Positions 32,130-40,721 of a DNA stretch of 64,000 nt are shown piece by piece. How positions within the stretch are numbered: position 1 is the stretch's first letter; each line of letters begins with the position of its first letter. The notes beneath the pieces were generated by a model, which saw only the letters and a program-made list of their open reading frames with translations, had not been told where the DNA came from and did not search any database. Both the position numbers and the translations under genes were made by a program. Source of the stretch: an uncultured Dehalococcoidia bacterium (lineage in GTDB: Bacteria > Chloroflexota > Dehalococcoidia > Lucifugimonadales > UBA3495); NCBI GenBank assembly GCA_951813535.1, contig OX638345.1, positions 2,043,158 through 2,107,157 of the forward strand, given 5' to 3'.

Positions 32130-33346
32130 TGGCCACCGAAACCCTTCCCCAGACCGAGCGCGAGGAGCTCATCAGCGGCAGCGAGGCCATCGCAATCGCG
32201 TGCTCCCTCGCCGACGTCGACGTGATCACCGCCTACCCCATCCGGCCCTATGACACGGTCATGCAGTACGTGTCAAAGCTCAAGGCCGATGGCGCTTTCG
32301 ACTGCGACTTCATCGTCGCCGAGAGCGAACACTCCCAGTTTGAAATCGTCAAGCACGCTTCCGCGGTGGGCGCTCGCACCTTCTGCGGCTCCAGCGGCGT
32401 CGGTTGGTTCTACGCCTTCGAGGCCATCACCGTGACCGCCGGACTGCGCCTTCCTGTGGTCGCCATGGTGGGCAACCGCGCCCTCGACGATCCCGGCGCC
32501 TTCGGCGTCGAGCATAACGATGCCATGGCCGTTCGCGACCTCGGGTGGATGCTCTATTGGGTCGGGACTGCTCAGGAAGCCTTCGACATCGCGCTGCTTG
32601 CCTGGCGCATCGCTGAGGACCCTCGCGTCTTCCTGCCCATGGCCATCTCCTGCGATGGCTCCTTCCTCACCCACTCCCAGGCCATCGTCAATGTGCCGAC
32701 CCAGGAACAGGTCGACCGGTTCCTGCCTCAGTACGACCGGGGCCGCCTGCAACTGCACCCCGACAATCCCATCACCGTCGCGCCGCAGGTCAACGAGGAC
32801 TGGCTCATGGAAATCCGTCGCCAGACCGACGACGCCATGCGCCGCAGCAGCGACGTGATCCGCGAAGCCTACGACGAGTTCAAGCAGCTCTTCGGCCGTG
32901 GCGACGACAGTCCCTTCATTGAAGAGTACATGACCGAGGACGCCGATATCGTTCTGGTCGGCATGGGCACCCTGGCCATGCCCGTCCGCGTCGCCGTCCG
33001 CCGTATGCGTGAGCAGGGCAAGAAGGTCGGCTTCGTCCGCGTCAAGTTCTTCCGCCCCTTCGCCACCGATGAGATCCGCGAGGCCCTCAGCCATTGCAAG
33101 GCCGTGGGTGTCATCGACCGCGACTATTCCTACGGCTCGCCTTCCTATGGCGGCGTGCTGTTCAACGAGATCCGTTCTGCCCTGTATACCCTGGACAACC
33201 GCCCGCTCATGCAGAGCTTCATCGCCGGCCTCGGTGGCCGTGAAGTCCTGGTCCGCGACGTGGAAGAGATGACCTCCATGGTCCAGGACTCAATCGACTC
33301 CGGACAGGTCAAGGAAGAAAACACCTGGATTGGTGTCCGCGAATAG
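32129..33346 (+). CDS. porA: 2-oxoacid:ferredoxin oxidoreductase, alpha subunit
   Basis: 405 residues, the pyrimidine-binding (alpha) subunit. The start has GSEAIAIACSLADVDVITAYP and the cofactor Glu lies in AESEHSQFE. The substrate-loop motif, YPITPST in most family members, reads YPIRPYDT here (R39 replaces the conserved Thr), so a substrate other than pyruvate or an altered mechanism is possible. Domain III is recognisable (VLVGMGTLAMPVRVAVRRMR, RVKFFRPF). ATG follows the fused subunit by a one-base overlap. Confidence 0.92.
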   Translation: MATETLPQTEREELISGSEAIAIACSLADVDVITAYPIRPYDTVMQYVSKLKADGAFDCDFIVAESEHSQFEIVKHASAVGARTFCGSSGVGWFYAFEAITVTAGLRLPVVAMVGNRALDDPGAFGVEHNDAMAVRDLGWMLYWVGTAQEAFDIALLAWRIAEDPRVFLPMAISCDGSFLTHSQAIVNVPTQEQVDRFLPQYDRGRLQLHPDNPITVAPQVNEDWLMEIRRQTDDAMRRSSDVIREAYDEFKQLFGRGDDSPFIEEYMTEDADIVLVGMGTLAMPVRVAVRRMREQGKKVGFVRVKFFRPFATDEIREALSHCKAVGVIDRDYSYGSPSYGGVLFNEIRSALYTLDNRPLMQSFIAGLGGREVLVRDVEEMTSMVQDSIDSGQVKEENTWIGVRE

Positions 33347-33356
33347 GAGTGCCGTT

Positions 33357-34355
33357 ATGACTACCATGACTCAAGAACTCCCCCAGGTTAGGGGCGTCAA
33401 GCAGATCCCGGTGTTCGAAGGCTTTACCTCCGGCCACCGCACCTGCCAGGGCTGCGAATCGGCCCTCGTAATGCGCCTGATGATCAAGGCCGCCGGCCCG
33501 CGCACCATCGTTGTCGGTAGCACCGGCTGCATGTACGTGGCCAACACCACCTACTACAGCACGCCTTGGGTCGTGCCGTGGATGCACACCCAGCTTGGCT
33601 CCAGCGGCTCCGCCGCCACTGGCACCGCTGCCGGCCTGGCCTCCCTCATGCGCAAAGGCAAGATGCAGCAGGAGCCCATCAACGTCATCGCGTTCTGTGG
33701 TGATGGCGGTGGCGTGGACATGGGACTCTCCGCCATTTCCGCTGCCTTGCAGCATGATGAGTACAACCTGCTTATCTTGTGCTACGACAATGAGTCCTAC
33801 GCCAACACCGACATCCAGGTGTCCGGCTCCAGCCCCTGGGGCGCCAACTCCACCTTCTCGCCTCCCGGCAAGGTTCACCGCATTATGAACCGCCGCTGGA
33901 AGAAGAACACGGTCCCCATGCTGGCCGCCGGTCATCCCGACGTCCGCTACGTCGCCACCGCCTGCGGGTCGTACGGTCCTGACTTCACCAACAAGATCCG
34001 TCGCGCCCTCACCATCGGCGGCCCGACCTTTATCCATAGCATCGACCCGTGCCCCAAGGGGTGGGACTACGACCCCAAGTATTCCCACGAGTTGGGCATG
34101 CTGGCCGTGGAAACCGGTATCTGGGTACAGTACGAGATCGTGGACGGCGAACTGATCCTCAACGGCCCATCGCGCGCCATCGCCCGTGGCATCCGGCGCC
34201 GGAAGCCCGTCACCGACTACCTTCAGCGCCAGGGCCGTTTCGCGCACCTCACCGAGGAGGACCTGAAATTCTTCCAGGAGCGTATCGACGAAACCTGGGA
34301 GAAGTGGTGGATTCCGGGGATCGTCCCATTCGGCCCTCACGACGAAGGAGAGTAG
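33357..34355 (+). CDS. porB: 2-oxoacid:ferredoxin oxidoreductase, beta subunit
   Basis: 332 residues, the ThDP-pyrophosphate (beta) subunit. ThDP/Mg motif CGDGGGVDMG (114-123) with YDNESYANT downstream. Cysteines C30 and C33 (TCQGC), C58 (STGC) and a further one in DPCPKGW are the ligands of the proximal [4Fe-4S] cluster. The ATG at 33357 follows TAGGAGT, which overlaps the porA stop; the frame's earlier starts lie inside porA. The operon ends with a terminator at 34388. Confidence 0.93.
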   Translation: MTTMTQELPQVRGVKQIPVFEGFTSGHRTCQGCESALVMRLMIKAAGPRTIVVGSTGCMYVANTTYYSTPWVVPWMHTQLGSSGSAATGTAAGLASLMRKGKMQQEPINVIAFCGDGGGVDMGLSAISAALQHDEYNLLILCYDNESYANTDIQVSGSSPWGANSTFSPPGKVHRIMNRRWKKNTVPMLAAGHPDVRYVATACGSYGPDFTNKIRRALTIGGPTFIHSIDPCPKGWDYDPKYSHELGMLAVETGIWVQYEIVDGELILNGPSRAIARGIRRRKPVTDYLQRQGRFAHLTEEDLKFFQERIDETWEKWWIPGIVPFGPHDEGE

Positions 34356-34387
34356 CCCGCGCCGGGCTTGTCGCGCCAACGTTATTC

Positions 34388-34420
34388 AAGGGCGGGTTCA
34401 ATACCCGCCCTTTTGGTTTT
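34388..34420 (+). terminator. Rho-independent terminator of the por operon
   Basis: AAGGGCGGGT pairs with ACCCGCCCTT around TCAAT and is followed by TTGGTTTT. Located 33 bases after the porB stop. Confidence 0.85.
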
Positions 34421-34463
34421 ATACTTGTAAAGTCGTCTATCCGTCCAACACCTAAACCGTACG

Positions 34464-34491
34464 TTGACCTCTCGTAATAATATGTTAGACT
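34464..34491 (+). promoter_or_regulatory. Candidate promoter of the 162-residue gene
   Basis: TTGACC and TAGACT with a 16-bp spacer, about 32 bases before the ATG at 34523; GAGG lies about 10 bases before the start. One of the few places here with a recognisable -35. Confidence 0.5.
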
Positions 34492-34522
34492 TGTCGCCGA
34501 ACTGACATCGCGAGGTTAAACA

Positions 34523-35011
34523 ATGGTAAAGGTTGCGCTGACATTTGAAGGTGATGCCGATGAAGTGATCGTTGCGATGCGACAAATTGCGCTCGGTGAT
34601 GCCAGTACCGCTTCATCTGTTGTTCATCATGTTGAAACACCCGCAGTGACCGCGTCCGCTGAGTCTTCCGACGATGCCCAGTCAAGCGGATCGCCCCCCG
34701 TCCCCGAAGGCCGTTGGACAATAGAACATGTCCGAGCTTTTTGGGGCTTCTTGGCTGATGATGCCAGGGAAATCTATCAAAGAGTTGCCCAGAGCGCGGG
34801 TTACGTTCTGTCACGCCAGGCGTTGCTGGACGAAATGCATCTGACCGTGCGTCAACTGTCCGGTCGCCTGTCGTCCCAGGGACACGCCGTGCGACGCATA
34901 CGCCGTGTTCACAACGTCTCTCTGCCACACCCGATGTCTTTCGACTCCCAGGCCGACGAGTACAGAATGCTCCCCGACGTCGCCGATGCTATTGTCAGGC
35001 TAAACCTGTAA
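34523..35011 (+). CDS. Orphan protein with probable winged-helix-like C-terminal domain
   Basis: 162 residues. The N-terminus starts VKVALTFEGDADEVIVAMRQ, a short beta-alpha element. A Ser/Ala/Pro-rich linker (35-65) joins a C-terminal helical domain: VRAFWGFLADDAREIYQRV, a turn, then SRQALLDEMHLTVRQLSGRLSSQG, the usual spacing of a helix-turn-helix with the recognition helix in VRQLSGRL, followed by a basic RRIRRV strand. This resembles small winged-helix domains that sense or bind DNA. The assignment is from pattern only. Lower GC than the porB and FMN oxidase genes on both sides; own promoter. Confidence 0.6.
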   Translation: MVKVALTFEGDADEVIVAMRQIALGDASTASSVVHHVETPAVTASAESSDDAQSSGSPPVPEGRWTIEHVRAFWGFLADDAREIYQRVAQSAGYVLSRQALLDEMHLTVRQLSGRLSSQGHAVRRIRRVHNVSLPHPMSFDSQADEYRMLPDVADAIVRLNL

Positions 35012-35072
35012 TGCTACTCTGCGGCATCCCAACAGTTGACCTCGCGATCCAGTCAACGCCCGGAGTATCCCC

Positions 35073-36194
35073 ATGAGAATGGACCCCATTAATCTCTACG
35101 ACTACGAGGCTCGGGCCAAGCAGGTGTTGCCCCACAACAACTGGGAGTTCATCGAAGCCGGCTCAATGGACGAAATCACCACCGCCCGTAATCGTTCCGC
35201 TTTCGAAGCGCTGACCCTTCGCCCGCGTTTCATGCGCGACACCACTGAGCGCAAGGTTTCCACCACCGTCCTCGGCCAGGACATCAGCTTCCCGGTGATG
35301 ATTGCCCCCACCGGCGGTCACGGCAACGCTCACCCCGAAGCCGAGTGCGCAACCGCCCGCGGCGCCGGCATGTCCAACACCCTCATGATGTGCAGCACCT
35401 CCTCCAATTGCAGCATGGAGGAGATCGCCGAGGCGGGCACGGGTCCTCTGTGGTTCCAACTCTACCATCGCGGCTACGACATCACCGAAAACTTGGTGAA
35501 GCGCGCCGAGGCCGCCGGCTTCCGGGCCATCGTCCTGACCGTTGACACGCCGGCCCCGAGCCCCAAGGAGCGCGATATCCGTAACCGCTATGAGCGACCG
35601 GGGGATCTTGGCAACTTCCGGGAACAGCAGGACCAGTTGGCGGCGGTCAGCGGAACCGATGAGTCGCCGCGCTGGGAAATGCCCCAATCACCCCCGCTGA
35701 CGTGGCAGGAAATTGCGTGGCTTCGTGGCCTCACCGATCTCCCGCTGGTTCTCAAGGGCGTTCGCGTCGCTGAGGACGCCCGCATGGCCGTTGAACACGG
35801 AGTCGACGGCGTGTTGGTCTCCACCCACGGCGGCCGCCAGCTTGACAGCACCATGTCCAGCATCGAGATGGTGCCCGAAATCGTCGCCGCCTGCGGGGAC
35901 AAAGCCGAGGTGTACGTCGACTCCGGAGTGCGTCGCGGCAGCGACGTCCTCAAGGCCTTGGCCCTGGGCGCCCGCGCGGTCGCCGTCGGGCGTCCGCTCT
36001 ATTGGGGACTCGCTATCAATGGCGCTGAGGGCGTCCACCACATGCTCGAGCTGCTCCGCGAGGAGTTCAACCGTGCCATGGCCTACTGTGGCCAGAACAG
36101 CGTTGACGAACTGGAAGACCGTCTGCTCAATGTTCCGCGCGAGTGGGGCCCCTTCCGTACCGAGAACGACATCGCGGAGCACCTGCCTTTCTAG
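35073..36194 (+). CDS. FMN-dependent alpha-hydroxy acid oxidase/dehydrogenase family
   Basis: A TIM-barrel FMN protein of 373 residues (glycolate oxidase, lactate oxidase, LldD family). FMN contacts include MIAPTGGHG, QLYHRGY (Tyr131), TVDTP, Lys228 in VLKGV, and DSGVRRGSDVLKALALGA. The catalytic base is His252 in STHGGRQLDS (usually SNHGGRQLD), with Arg255. The N-terminal active-site Tyr of the family is Phe in WEFIEAGSMDE, and the substrate-binding Arg of the loop after TVDTP appears as Lys. Probably oxidises a 2-hydroxy acid; the natural substrate is unknown. ATG at 35073 after CGGAG. Confidence 0.88.
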   Translation: MRMDPINLYDYEARAKQVLPHNNWEFIEAGSMDEITTARNRSAFEALTLRPRFMRDTTERKVSTTVLGQDISFPVMIAPTGGHGNAHPEAECATARGAGMSNTLMMCSTSSNCSMEEIAEAGTGPLWFQLYHRGYDITENLVKRAEAAGFRAIVLTVDTPAPSPKERDIRNRYERPGDLGNFREQQDQLAAVSGTDESPRWEMPQSPPLTWQEIAWLRGLTDLPLVLKGVRVAEDARMAVEHGVDGVLVSTHGGRQLDSTMSSIEMVPEIVAACGDKAEVYVDSGVRRGSDVLKALALGARAVAVGRPLYWGLAINGAEGVHHMLELLREEFNRAMAYCGQNSVDELEDRLLNVPREWGPFRTENDIAEHLPF

Positions 36195-36226
36195 TCGTGT
36201 TCGTTCTAAAGACGACCTGAAATTCC

Positions 36227-36252
36227 CAGGGGCGGATGATCATCCGCCCCTG
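36227..36252. repeat. Dispersed palindrome, family 2, copy 3
   Basis: A perfect 26-bp palindrome starting CAGGGGCGGATGA between the converging FMN oxidase and hydrolase genes; TTGTTTT follows on the plus side, so it can also terminate transcription. Confidence 0.85.
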
Positions 36253-36285
36253 TTGTTTTGGTTGATGTGCCCTCGGATCAGCGCA

Positions 36286-37083
36286 CTAATCGTCCGCGGC
36301 GACGCCCACTGCCCCCACGCCAATCTCTGCCAGGAACCCGGCCAGCAGCCGGTTGAAGATCGCCGGCTGCTCAAAGTGGGTTGAGTGCGCCGCCTCTGCA
36401 ACCACCTCGAGTCGGCTCCCAGGTATCAGCCGGTGCGCCGCCTCGATCACGTGTGGCGGAAATATGCGGTCCTCTTCTCCGACCACGAGTAGCGTGGGCA
36501 CGCGGAACTCCGCCAGATCAGCCGCCTTGGGTCCCGCCGGGTTGCGGAAGAGTCCCGATACGATACTCACCGGCATGGGTGGATTCATTCTGCCGATCGA
36601 TCCAAACAGGAAGGCCAGATCCGGTTGGCTCTCGATGAACCCGTCGCTGAGCGCCCGGCGGAGCGGGTCCTCCGGCGGGTGAACATCCTCCAGCAGCGAC
36701 ACTACGGACGGATCTCCGATGCCTCCGGTCGTGTCCGCCAGCACCAGTCCGGTCACCCGCTCCGGGTGCGCCAACGCGAACCCCAAACTCGTCACGCCGC
36801 CCATGGATTGCGCCACCAGTGCCGCGCGGTCGATCCCCAAGTGGTCCAGCAGCGCTTCCAGGTCAGAGGCGAATGTCGCCGGTTCCGGTTGCCCGCCGGG
36901 TCCCGGCGTCAGCCCCCACCCGCGATGGTCAAACGTCACACAGCGGAATTCGTGCTGAAAAACCGCCACTTGCCGCCACCAGCTCAGGTGGCTTCCGCCC
37001 CGGCCGTGGGCAAAAACCAGCGTCGGTCCGTCGCCATGGCTCTCGTAAAACATCTGCGTCCCGTTGATATCGGCGTATGGCAT
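36286..37083 (-). CDS. Alpha/beta hydrolase
   Basis: 265 residues. HGRGGSHLSW forms the oxyanion region, the nucleophile elbow is AQSMGG (GxSxG variant), the acid is D in VGEEDRIFP, and the base is His in AAHSTHFEQP. These give a complete Ser-Asp-His triad. Similar to 3-oxoadipate enol-lactone hydrolase-like enzymes, but the substrate cannot be told. TenA lies just upstream in the minus direction. Distant similarity in arrangement to the hydrolase at 58018. Confidence 0.9.
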   Translation of the reverse strand: MPYADINGTQMFYESHGDGPTLVFAHGRGGSHLSWWRQVAVFQHEFRCVTFDHRGWGLTPGPGGQPEPATFASDLEALLDHLGIDRAALVAQSMGGVTSLGFALAHPERVTGLVLADTTGGIGDPSVVSLLEDVHPPEDPLRRALSDGFIESQPDLAFLFGSIGRMNPPMPVSIVSGLFRNPAGPKAADLAEFRVPTLLVVGEEDRIFPPHVIEAAHRLIPGSRLEVVAEAAHSTHFEQPAIFNRLLAGFLAEIGVGAVGVAADD

Positions 37084-37152
37084 CTGGCGCCTCCCTCAAT
37101 GTCCGTCGTCTTGTTCCTGGCTACCCCGCGCCCCGGTACGATCGACCGAAAC

Positions 37153-37806
37153 CTAAACTGCCCAGCCCTCGCGCCGGTAGGCGGCGTCCCAGAACATGTA
37201 CTCGTACCGGCTGCTCGCGATGAACGCGTATCGCATCGCCTCCCTCTCCTGCTCCCCGACCCGTTCCGCCATCTCGTCCACGAACCCTGTCCATGCGTCC
37301 ACGCTCGATTGCAGAAACCCCTCGACGTAGAACCGCGTCCATTGCCCGTACAGCGGGTGCTCGGACTGTCCCACCTCGTCCTTCAACAGGTGATACGTCC
37401 AAGGACACGGCAGCAGCGCGGCGGCAGTCGGACCCAACCCGTGCATCGCCGCCGTTACCAGCATGTGGTTCACGTACGCCGTGTTGGTCGGCGACCTGAT
37501 CGCTCCTTCCACTCCCTCCATCGTCAGCCCCGCCGCTTCGATCAATAGGTGATGCAGTGGCCGTTCGACGGGCGTCATCACCCGGTGCGCCAACTCCTGC
37601 AGCAACCCTGCGTCCGGTGCCTTCGCCAGCGACATCGCCACGGCCCGGCCGAACCCTTCCAGGTAATGGTAGTCCTGCCCCAGGTAGTACTGGAAGGTTT
37701 CCAGCGGAAGCGTGCCGTCCTTGATCTCCCGCAGGAAAGGATGCCGGAAGATTGCCTCCCAAATCGGTTCCGCCTCCGCTCGCAATTGCTCGCTGAATCC
37801 CGCCAT
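37153..37806 (-). CDS. tenA: TenA family aminopyrimidine aminohydrolase (thiaminase II)
   Basis: An all-helical protein of 217 residues. The active-site Cys134 is in LLPCPWTYHL (TenA_C type), the pyrimidine-binding Asp45 is in GQDYHYLEGF, and YVEGFLQSSVDAW gives the conserved Tyr region. TenA_C enzymes salvage the pyrimidine of degraded thiamine. Thiamine-dependent enzymes are common in this window (28208, 33357, 55365), but no other thiamine synthesis gene is adjacent. It precedes the alpha/beta hydrolase on the same strand. Confidence 0.9.
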   Translation of the reverse strand: MAGFSEQLRAEAEPIWEAIFRHPFLREIKDGTLPLETFQYYLGQDYHYLEGFGRAVAMSLAKAPDAGLLQELAHRVMTPVERPLHHLLIEAAGLTMEGVEGAIRSPTNTAYVNHMLVTAAMHGLGPTAAALLPCPWTYHLLKDEVGQSEHPLYGQWTRFYVEGFLQSSVDAWTGFVDEMAERVGEQEREAMRYAFIASSRYEYMFWDAAYRREGWAV

Positions 37807-37876
37807 GTTCTTCTCTCCTCATACCGACGCCGCCTGCCGCGCAACTCACGCCGTCGGAGGCGTCCTTGCGTGGCTC

Positions 37877-38623
37877 CTAAAATGCTTCGTTGACCAGCAC
37901 CAGCTCCGCGTAGGAGGCATACCGGCACCCGAAGCCCGCGCCCGCTTCCCGGGCGTGCGCCGTCAGAAACTCGAACGGACTGTTCCCCACGTCTCCCAGG
38001 TTCTGCAGGTACACCTTGTGCTCTCGCAGCGACGCCAGTCCCGTCTCCCAGTGTTCCGACACGTCCACGGCGTGCGTCGGGACCGTCGAGCCAAACACGG
38101 CCACGAAGCGGACTTCATTCCAGGGTTCCAGCCCTTCGTCCAAAAGTTCCGGAAAGATCCAGCGATTCCCGGCGTCTCGCGCCGCATCAAACACCGCCAA
38201 CCCCACCCACCGGTGATCCGCCATGTTCAGATGACCGCTGAAAAACTGCAGGTGATGATTGATGGTGAGCACGACGTCGGGCCGGTGCTTGCGGATCGCC
38301 CGGCTCAGGTCCCGCCGCAACGGCAGACCGTACTCTATCACTCCATCCGTGTGGCCCAGGAATTCCACCGTATCCACACCCACCACCCGGGCGGCATTGA
38401 TCTCTTCCTGAGACCGCAATCGCCCCACCTCCGACGGGTGCATCCCGTCGATCCCGGCCTCGCCCGAGCTGACCATCACGTACGCGATGCGCTTCCCTTG
38501 CGCAGTCCACTTGGCGATGGCCGCGGCTCCGCCGTACTCGAGGTCGTCTGGATGGGCCACAATCGCCAGGCCCCTCTGCCAGTTCTCCGGCACGGGCACG
38601 TTCGGCGCCTCACGTTGCTGCAT
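37877..38623 (-). CDS. PIG-L family deacetylase
   Basis: 248 residues of the LmbE/PIG-L fold. The zinc site motif is IVAHPDDLEYGG, with further His in INHHLQFFSGHLN and MADHRW. This family removes N-acetyl groups from sugars such as GlcNAc-inositol conjugates or their analogues. No mycothiol or bacillithiol synthesis gene is nearby, so the substrate is unknown. ATG at 38623 is preceded by GGAGG at 5 bases; the frame continues nine codons upstream without a ribosome site. Confidence 0.9.
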   Translation of the reverse strand: MQQREAPNVPVPENWQRGLAIVAHPDDLEYGGAAAIAKWTAQGKRIAYVMVSSGEAGIDGMHPSEVGRLRSQEEINAARVVGVDTVEFLGHTDGVIEYGLPLRRDLSRAIRKHRPDVVLTINHHLQFFSGHLNMADHRWVGLAVFDAARDAGNRWIFPELLDEGLEPWNEVRFVAVFGSTVPTHAVDVSEHWETGLASLREHKVYLQNLGDVGNSPFEFLTAHAREAGAGFGCRYASYAELVLVNEAF

Positions 38624-38718
38624 ATATCCTCCGTGGTGTTTGCACTGCAATTGGCTCTAGGGTGAGCCGGCGTCGCCGGCAGTCCCGCGTTGTGCTGCTC
38701 AGGAACGGTCGGTCAAGG

Positions 38719-39549
38719 TCAAATCAGGCGCGGACTCGGCGACTGTACCACGGCCTCCGCCGTCGCCACTCGACAGTCCGCCGCATCCCGAACTGACATG
38801 GCAACCCGCCTTGTCTCTACCCCGCCCGGGTCCGTGTCGTGCCCCATCACCACGCCATCGCAAATCAGCTCAGCGCCCGGCCAAACCTCCCGGTGAAATG
38901 CGATTGACAGTCTGCCGCCCCATCGAAAATCCTCGCCAAATTCGGCTCCCAACAGGCATTCCAGCCATCCTGCCGTCACCGAGGAGAGTCCGTTCCCGTC
39001 GTTCCCCATCTCACACCGGGCCATCTTGTTCGCCAGAGCCCGGTATTCTCGGAGCCGGTCCGAATCCGGCAAGCGCAACCGCCCCAGGAGTCCGCCGTCG
39101 CCGGCCTGACCGTGCGCTAAATGCCCGCTTACAGCTATCTCAGGTGACTCTTTGTCCATCGTCACCGGTTGGGACTGTTCACGCCCAGCTGCGAAAGCGG
39201 CTTCAGACCGCAGGATCTCCGTTCCAATCTCGTCGACAGCAAACGCTGCCGTCTTGATCCACGTTCTGCCGCATTTTCCCCGGATTTCCCTGGCCCAACC
39301 GCCAACCTGTATTCGCCTGCCAACGACTGGCGGTCGCAGAAAATCCAGCCGTTGCCATACCGTGGTCAGAGGCGCCCCCGCAGCGTGCCTTTCCAGCATC
39401 GCCCGGCTGTCTTCGGCCATCAGGTTGGGGAAGCAACCCTCGCTGCCAACCAGCTGTCGATACTGCGCCAGCACTGCCTCATCGACCAGGTATTCCAGGT
39501 TGCCAATCTGGTCGCCGGCGCGGAGCCCATGCCAGGAGTCGCCCGCCAT
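38719..39549 (-). CDS. Hotdog-fold, MaoC-like protein
   Basis: 276 residues with two probable hotdog halves. The N-terminal half reads like a MaoC/FAS1-dehydratase segment (HGLRAGDQIGNLEYLVDEA, LDFLRPPVVGRRIQVGGWAREI). The C-terminal half contains AGWLECLLGAEFGEDFRWGGRLSIAFHREVWPG and a WPGAELICDGVV strand. The usual D-x4-H catalytic pair of MaoC hydratases is not plain, so hydratase activity is uncertain. Its ATG shares a base with the TPR gene stop (39549), pointing to translational coupling. Confidence 0.65.
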   Translation of the reverse strand: MAGDSWHGLRAGDQIGNLEYLVDEAVLAQYRQLVGSEGCFPNLMAEDSRAMLERHAAGAPLTTVWQRLDFLRPPVVGRRIQVGGWAREIRGKCGRTWIKTAAFAVDEIGTEILRSEAAFAAGREQSQPVTMDKESPEIAVSGHLAHGQAGDGGLLGRLRLPDSDRLREYRALANKMARCEMGNDGNGLSSVTAGWLECLLGAEFGEDFRWGGRLSIAFHREVWPGAELICDGVVMGHDTDPGGVETRRVAMSVRDAADCRVATAEAVVQSPSPRLI

Positions 39550-40601
39550 CAGGCGCTACCGCCGGTCCGTCGCGCGTACTCGAGCAGGTCCGCCGCCGCC
39601 GCGTCTTCGTTGCCCAGTTCCCGGTTCGCCAAACCCCGGCCTCGGTATGCGTCCACCAGGTTCTCGTTGAGTCCCACCGCCTTGCCGAATGCGTCGACGG
39701 CCGCCGTGTAGTCTCCCAGCGCCGCCTTGGAGTTGCCCATCGACAGCCACACGCCGGCCAGATCGGCGTTTTTCTCAATCGCGACTTCATACTCCGCGAT
39801 CGCCGCGTCGTGGTCACCCAGGTCTGCCCGCGCCACGCCACGGTTGTGGTACAGGGTCGCCGTATCCATTCCGCAGGTTTGCGCCGTGTCGAAATCGGCA
39901 ATGGCGTCGTTCGGCTCTCCCCGGTTCCGTTTGGCGATCCCCCGATTGTAGAGCGCGTTGGCAAACGTGGGCACCAGCGCGATGGCGGCGTCGTAGTCTT
40001 CTATGGCCGCGTCATACTCCCGGCGGTCGCTGTGGAGGTTGCCTCGGGCATATCGGTAGTCCGGCTCTCCGGGTCGCAGCTCTATCGCCCGATTGTAGTA
40101 GCCCAGCGCCGTATCACGATCACCCGTGTCCCGGTACGCGATTCCCAGATTGTACTGGGCGTTGGCATGATCGGGGTTTATCGTCGTGCACGCCAGGAAG
40201 TCGGCAATCGCATCCTGGTATCGTCCCAGCGAAATCCGGGCTACCCCACGGGCGTAGTAGTAGTCGGGGTCGTCCGGTTCCAATTCGATGGCTGCCGAGT
40301 AGTCGCTGATCGCGTCCTCGTAGAACCCCAGGTGCCTCCGCACCACGCCCCGCGCGTAATAGGGCACCGGATATTCGGGATCCGCAACTATCGCCCGCGT
40401 GTAGTCCGCAATAGCCTGGTTCAGGTCGCCGCCGTTGCGGTAAGCGAGTCCCCGGTAGTAATAGGCCGGCGCGAACTCGTCATTGATTTCCAGCGCGTGG
40501 TTAAAGTCGTCAATCGCCGCGTGCAGTTGGCCCGCCCTGAGCGCCAGTTGCCCCCGCGCCGTGTAGTGAAATTCCGTTGGTAAGTCGCCGCCCGTGGTCA
40601 T
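39549..40601 (-). CDS. TPR-repeat protein
   Basis: 350 residues built almost entirely of nine or ten 34-residue tetratricopeptide repeats (pattern A-YYYRGxAYR-GD-xxAIxDYxxAIxLxP). No signal peptide, no enzymatic domain. Such proteins are scaffolds for protein-protein contact. The partner is probably encoded elsewhere; the coupled hotdog protein downstream (-1 base overlap) is a candidate by position only. Confidence 0.9.
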   Translation of the reverse strand: MTTGGDLPTEFHYTARGQLALRAGQLHAAIDDFNHALEINDEFAPAYYYRGLAYRNGGDLNQAIADYTRAIVADPEYPVPYYARGVVRRHLGFYEDAISDYSAAIELEPDDPDYYYARGVARISLGRYQDAIADFLACTTINPDHANAQYNLGIAYRDTGDRDTALGYYNRAIELRPGEPDYRYARGNLHSDRREYDAAIEDYDAAIALVPTFANALYNRGIAKRNRGEPNDAIADFDTAQTCGMDTATLYHNRGVARADLGDHDAAIAEYEVAIEKNADLAGVWLSMGNSKAALGDYTAAVDAFGKAVGLNENLVDAYRGRGLANRELGNEDAAAADLLEYARRTGGSA

Positions 40602-40721
40602 CTGGTCTGCCTGTTGAGCGTCATCATTTCATCTTGACTCATAACGCAACGCCCCGACTTGGCCCCGGTTCGCCGCTCGCATCGATCCGCGAAGCCCGTA
40701 GCCCAGGGCACACGAAGCAAG

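Noticed and set aside
39549-40601. Repeated 34-residue units read as a possible CRISPR-like DNA array
   Set aside because: They are TPR protein repeats with diverged DNA, not identical repeats with unique spacers.
40602-40721. Possible tRNA or small RNA in the gap downstream of GNAT
   Set aside because: No cloverleaf or strong hairpin could be drawn.
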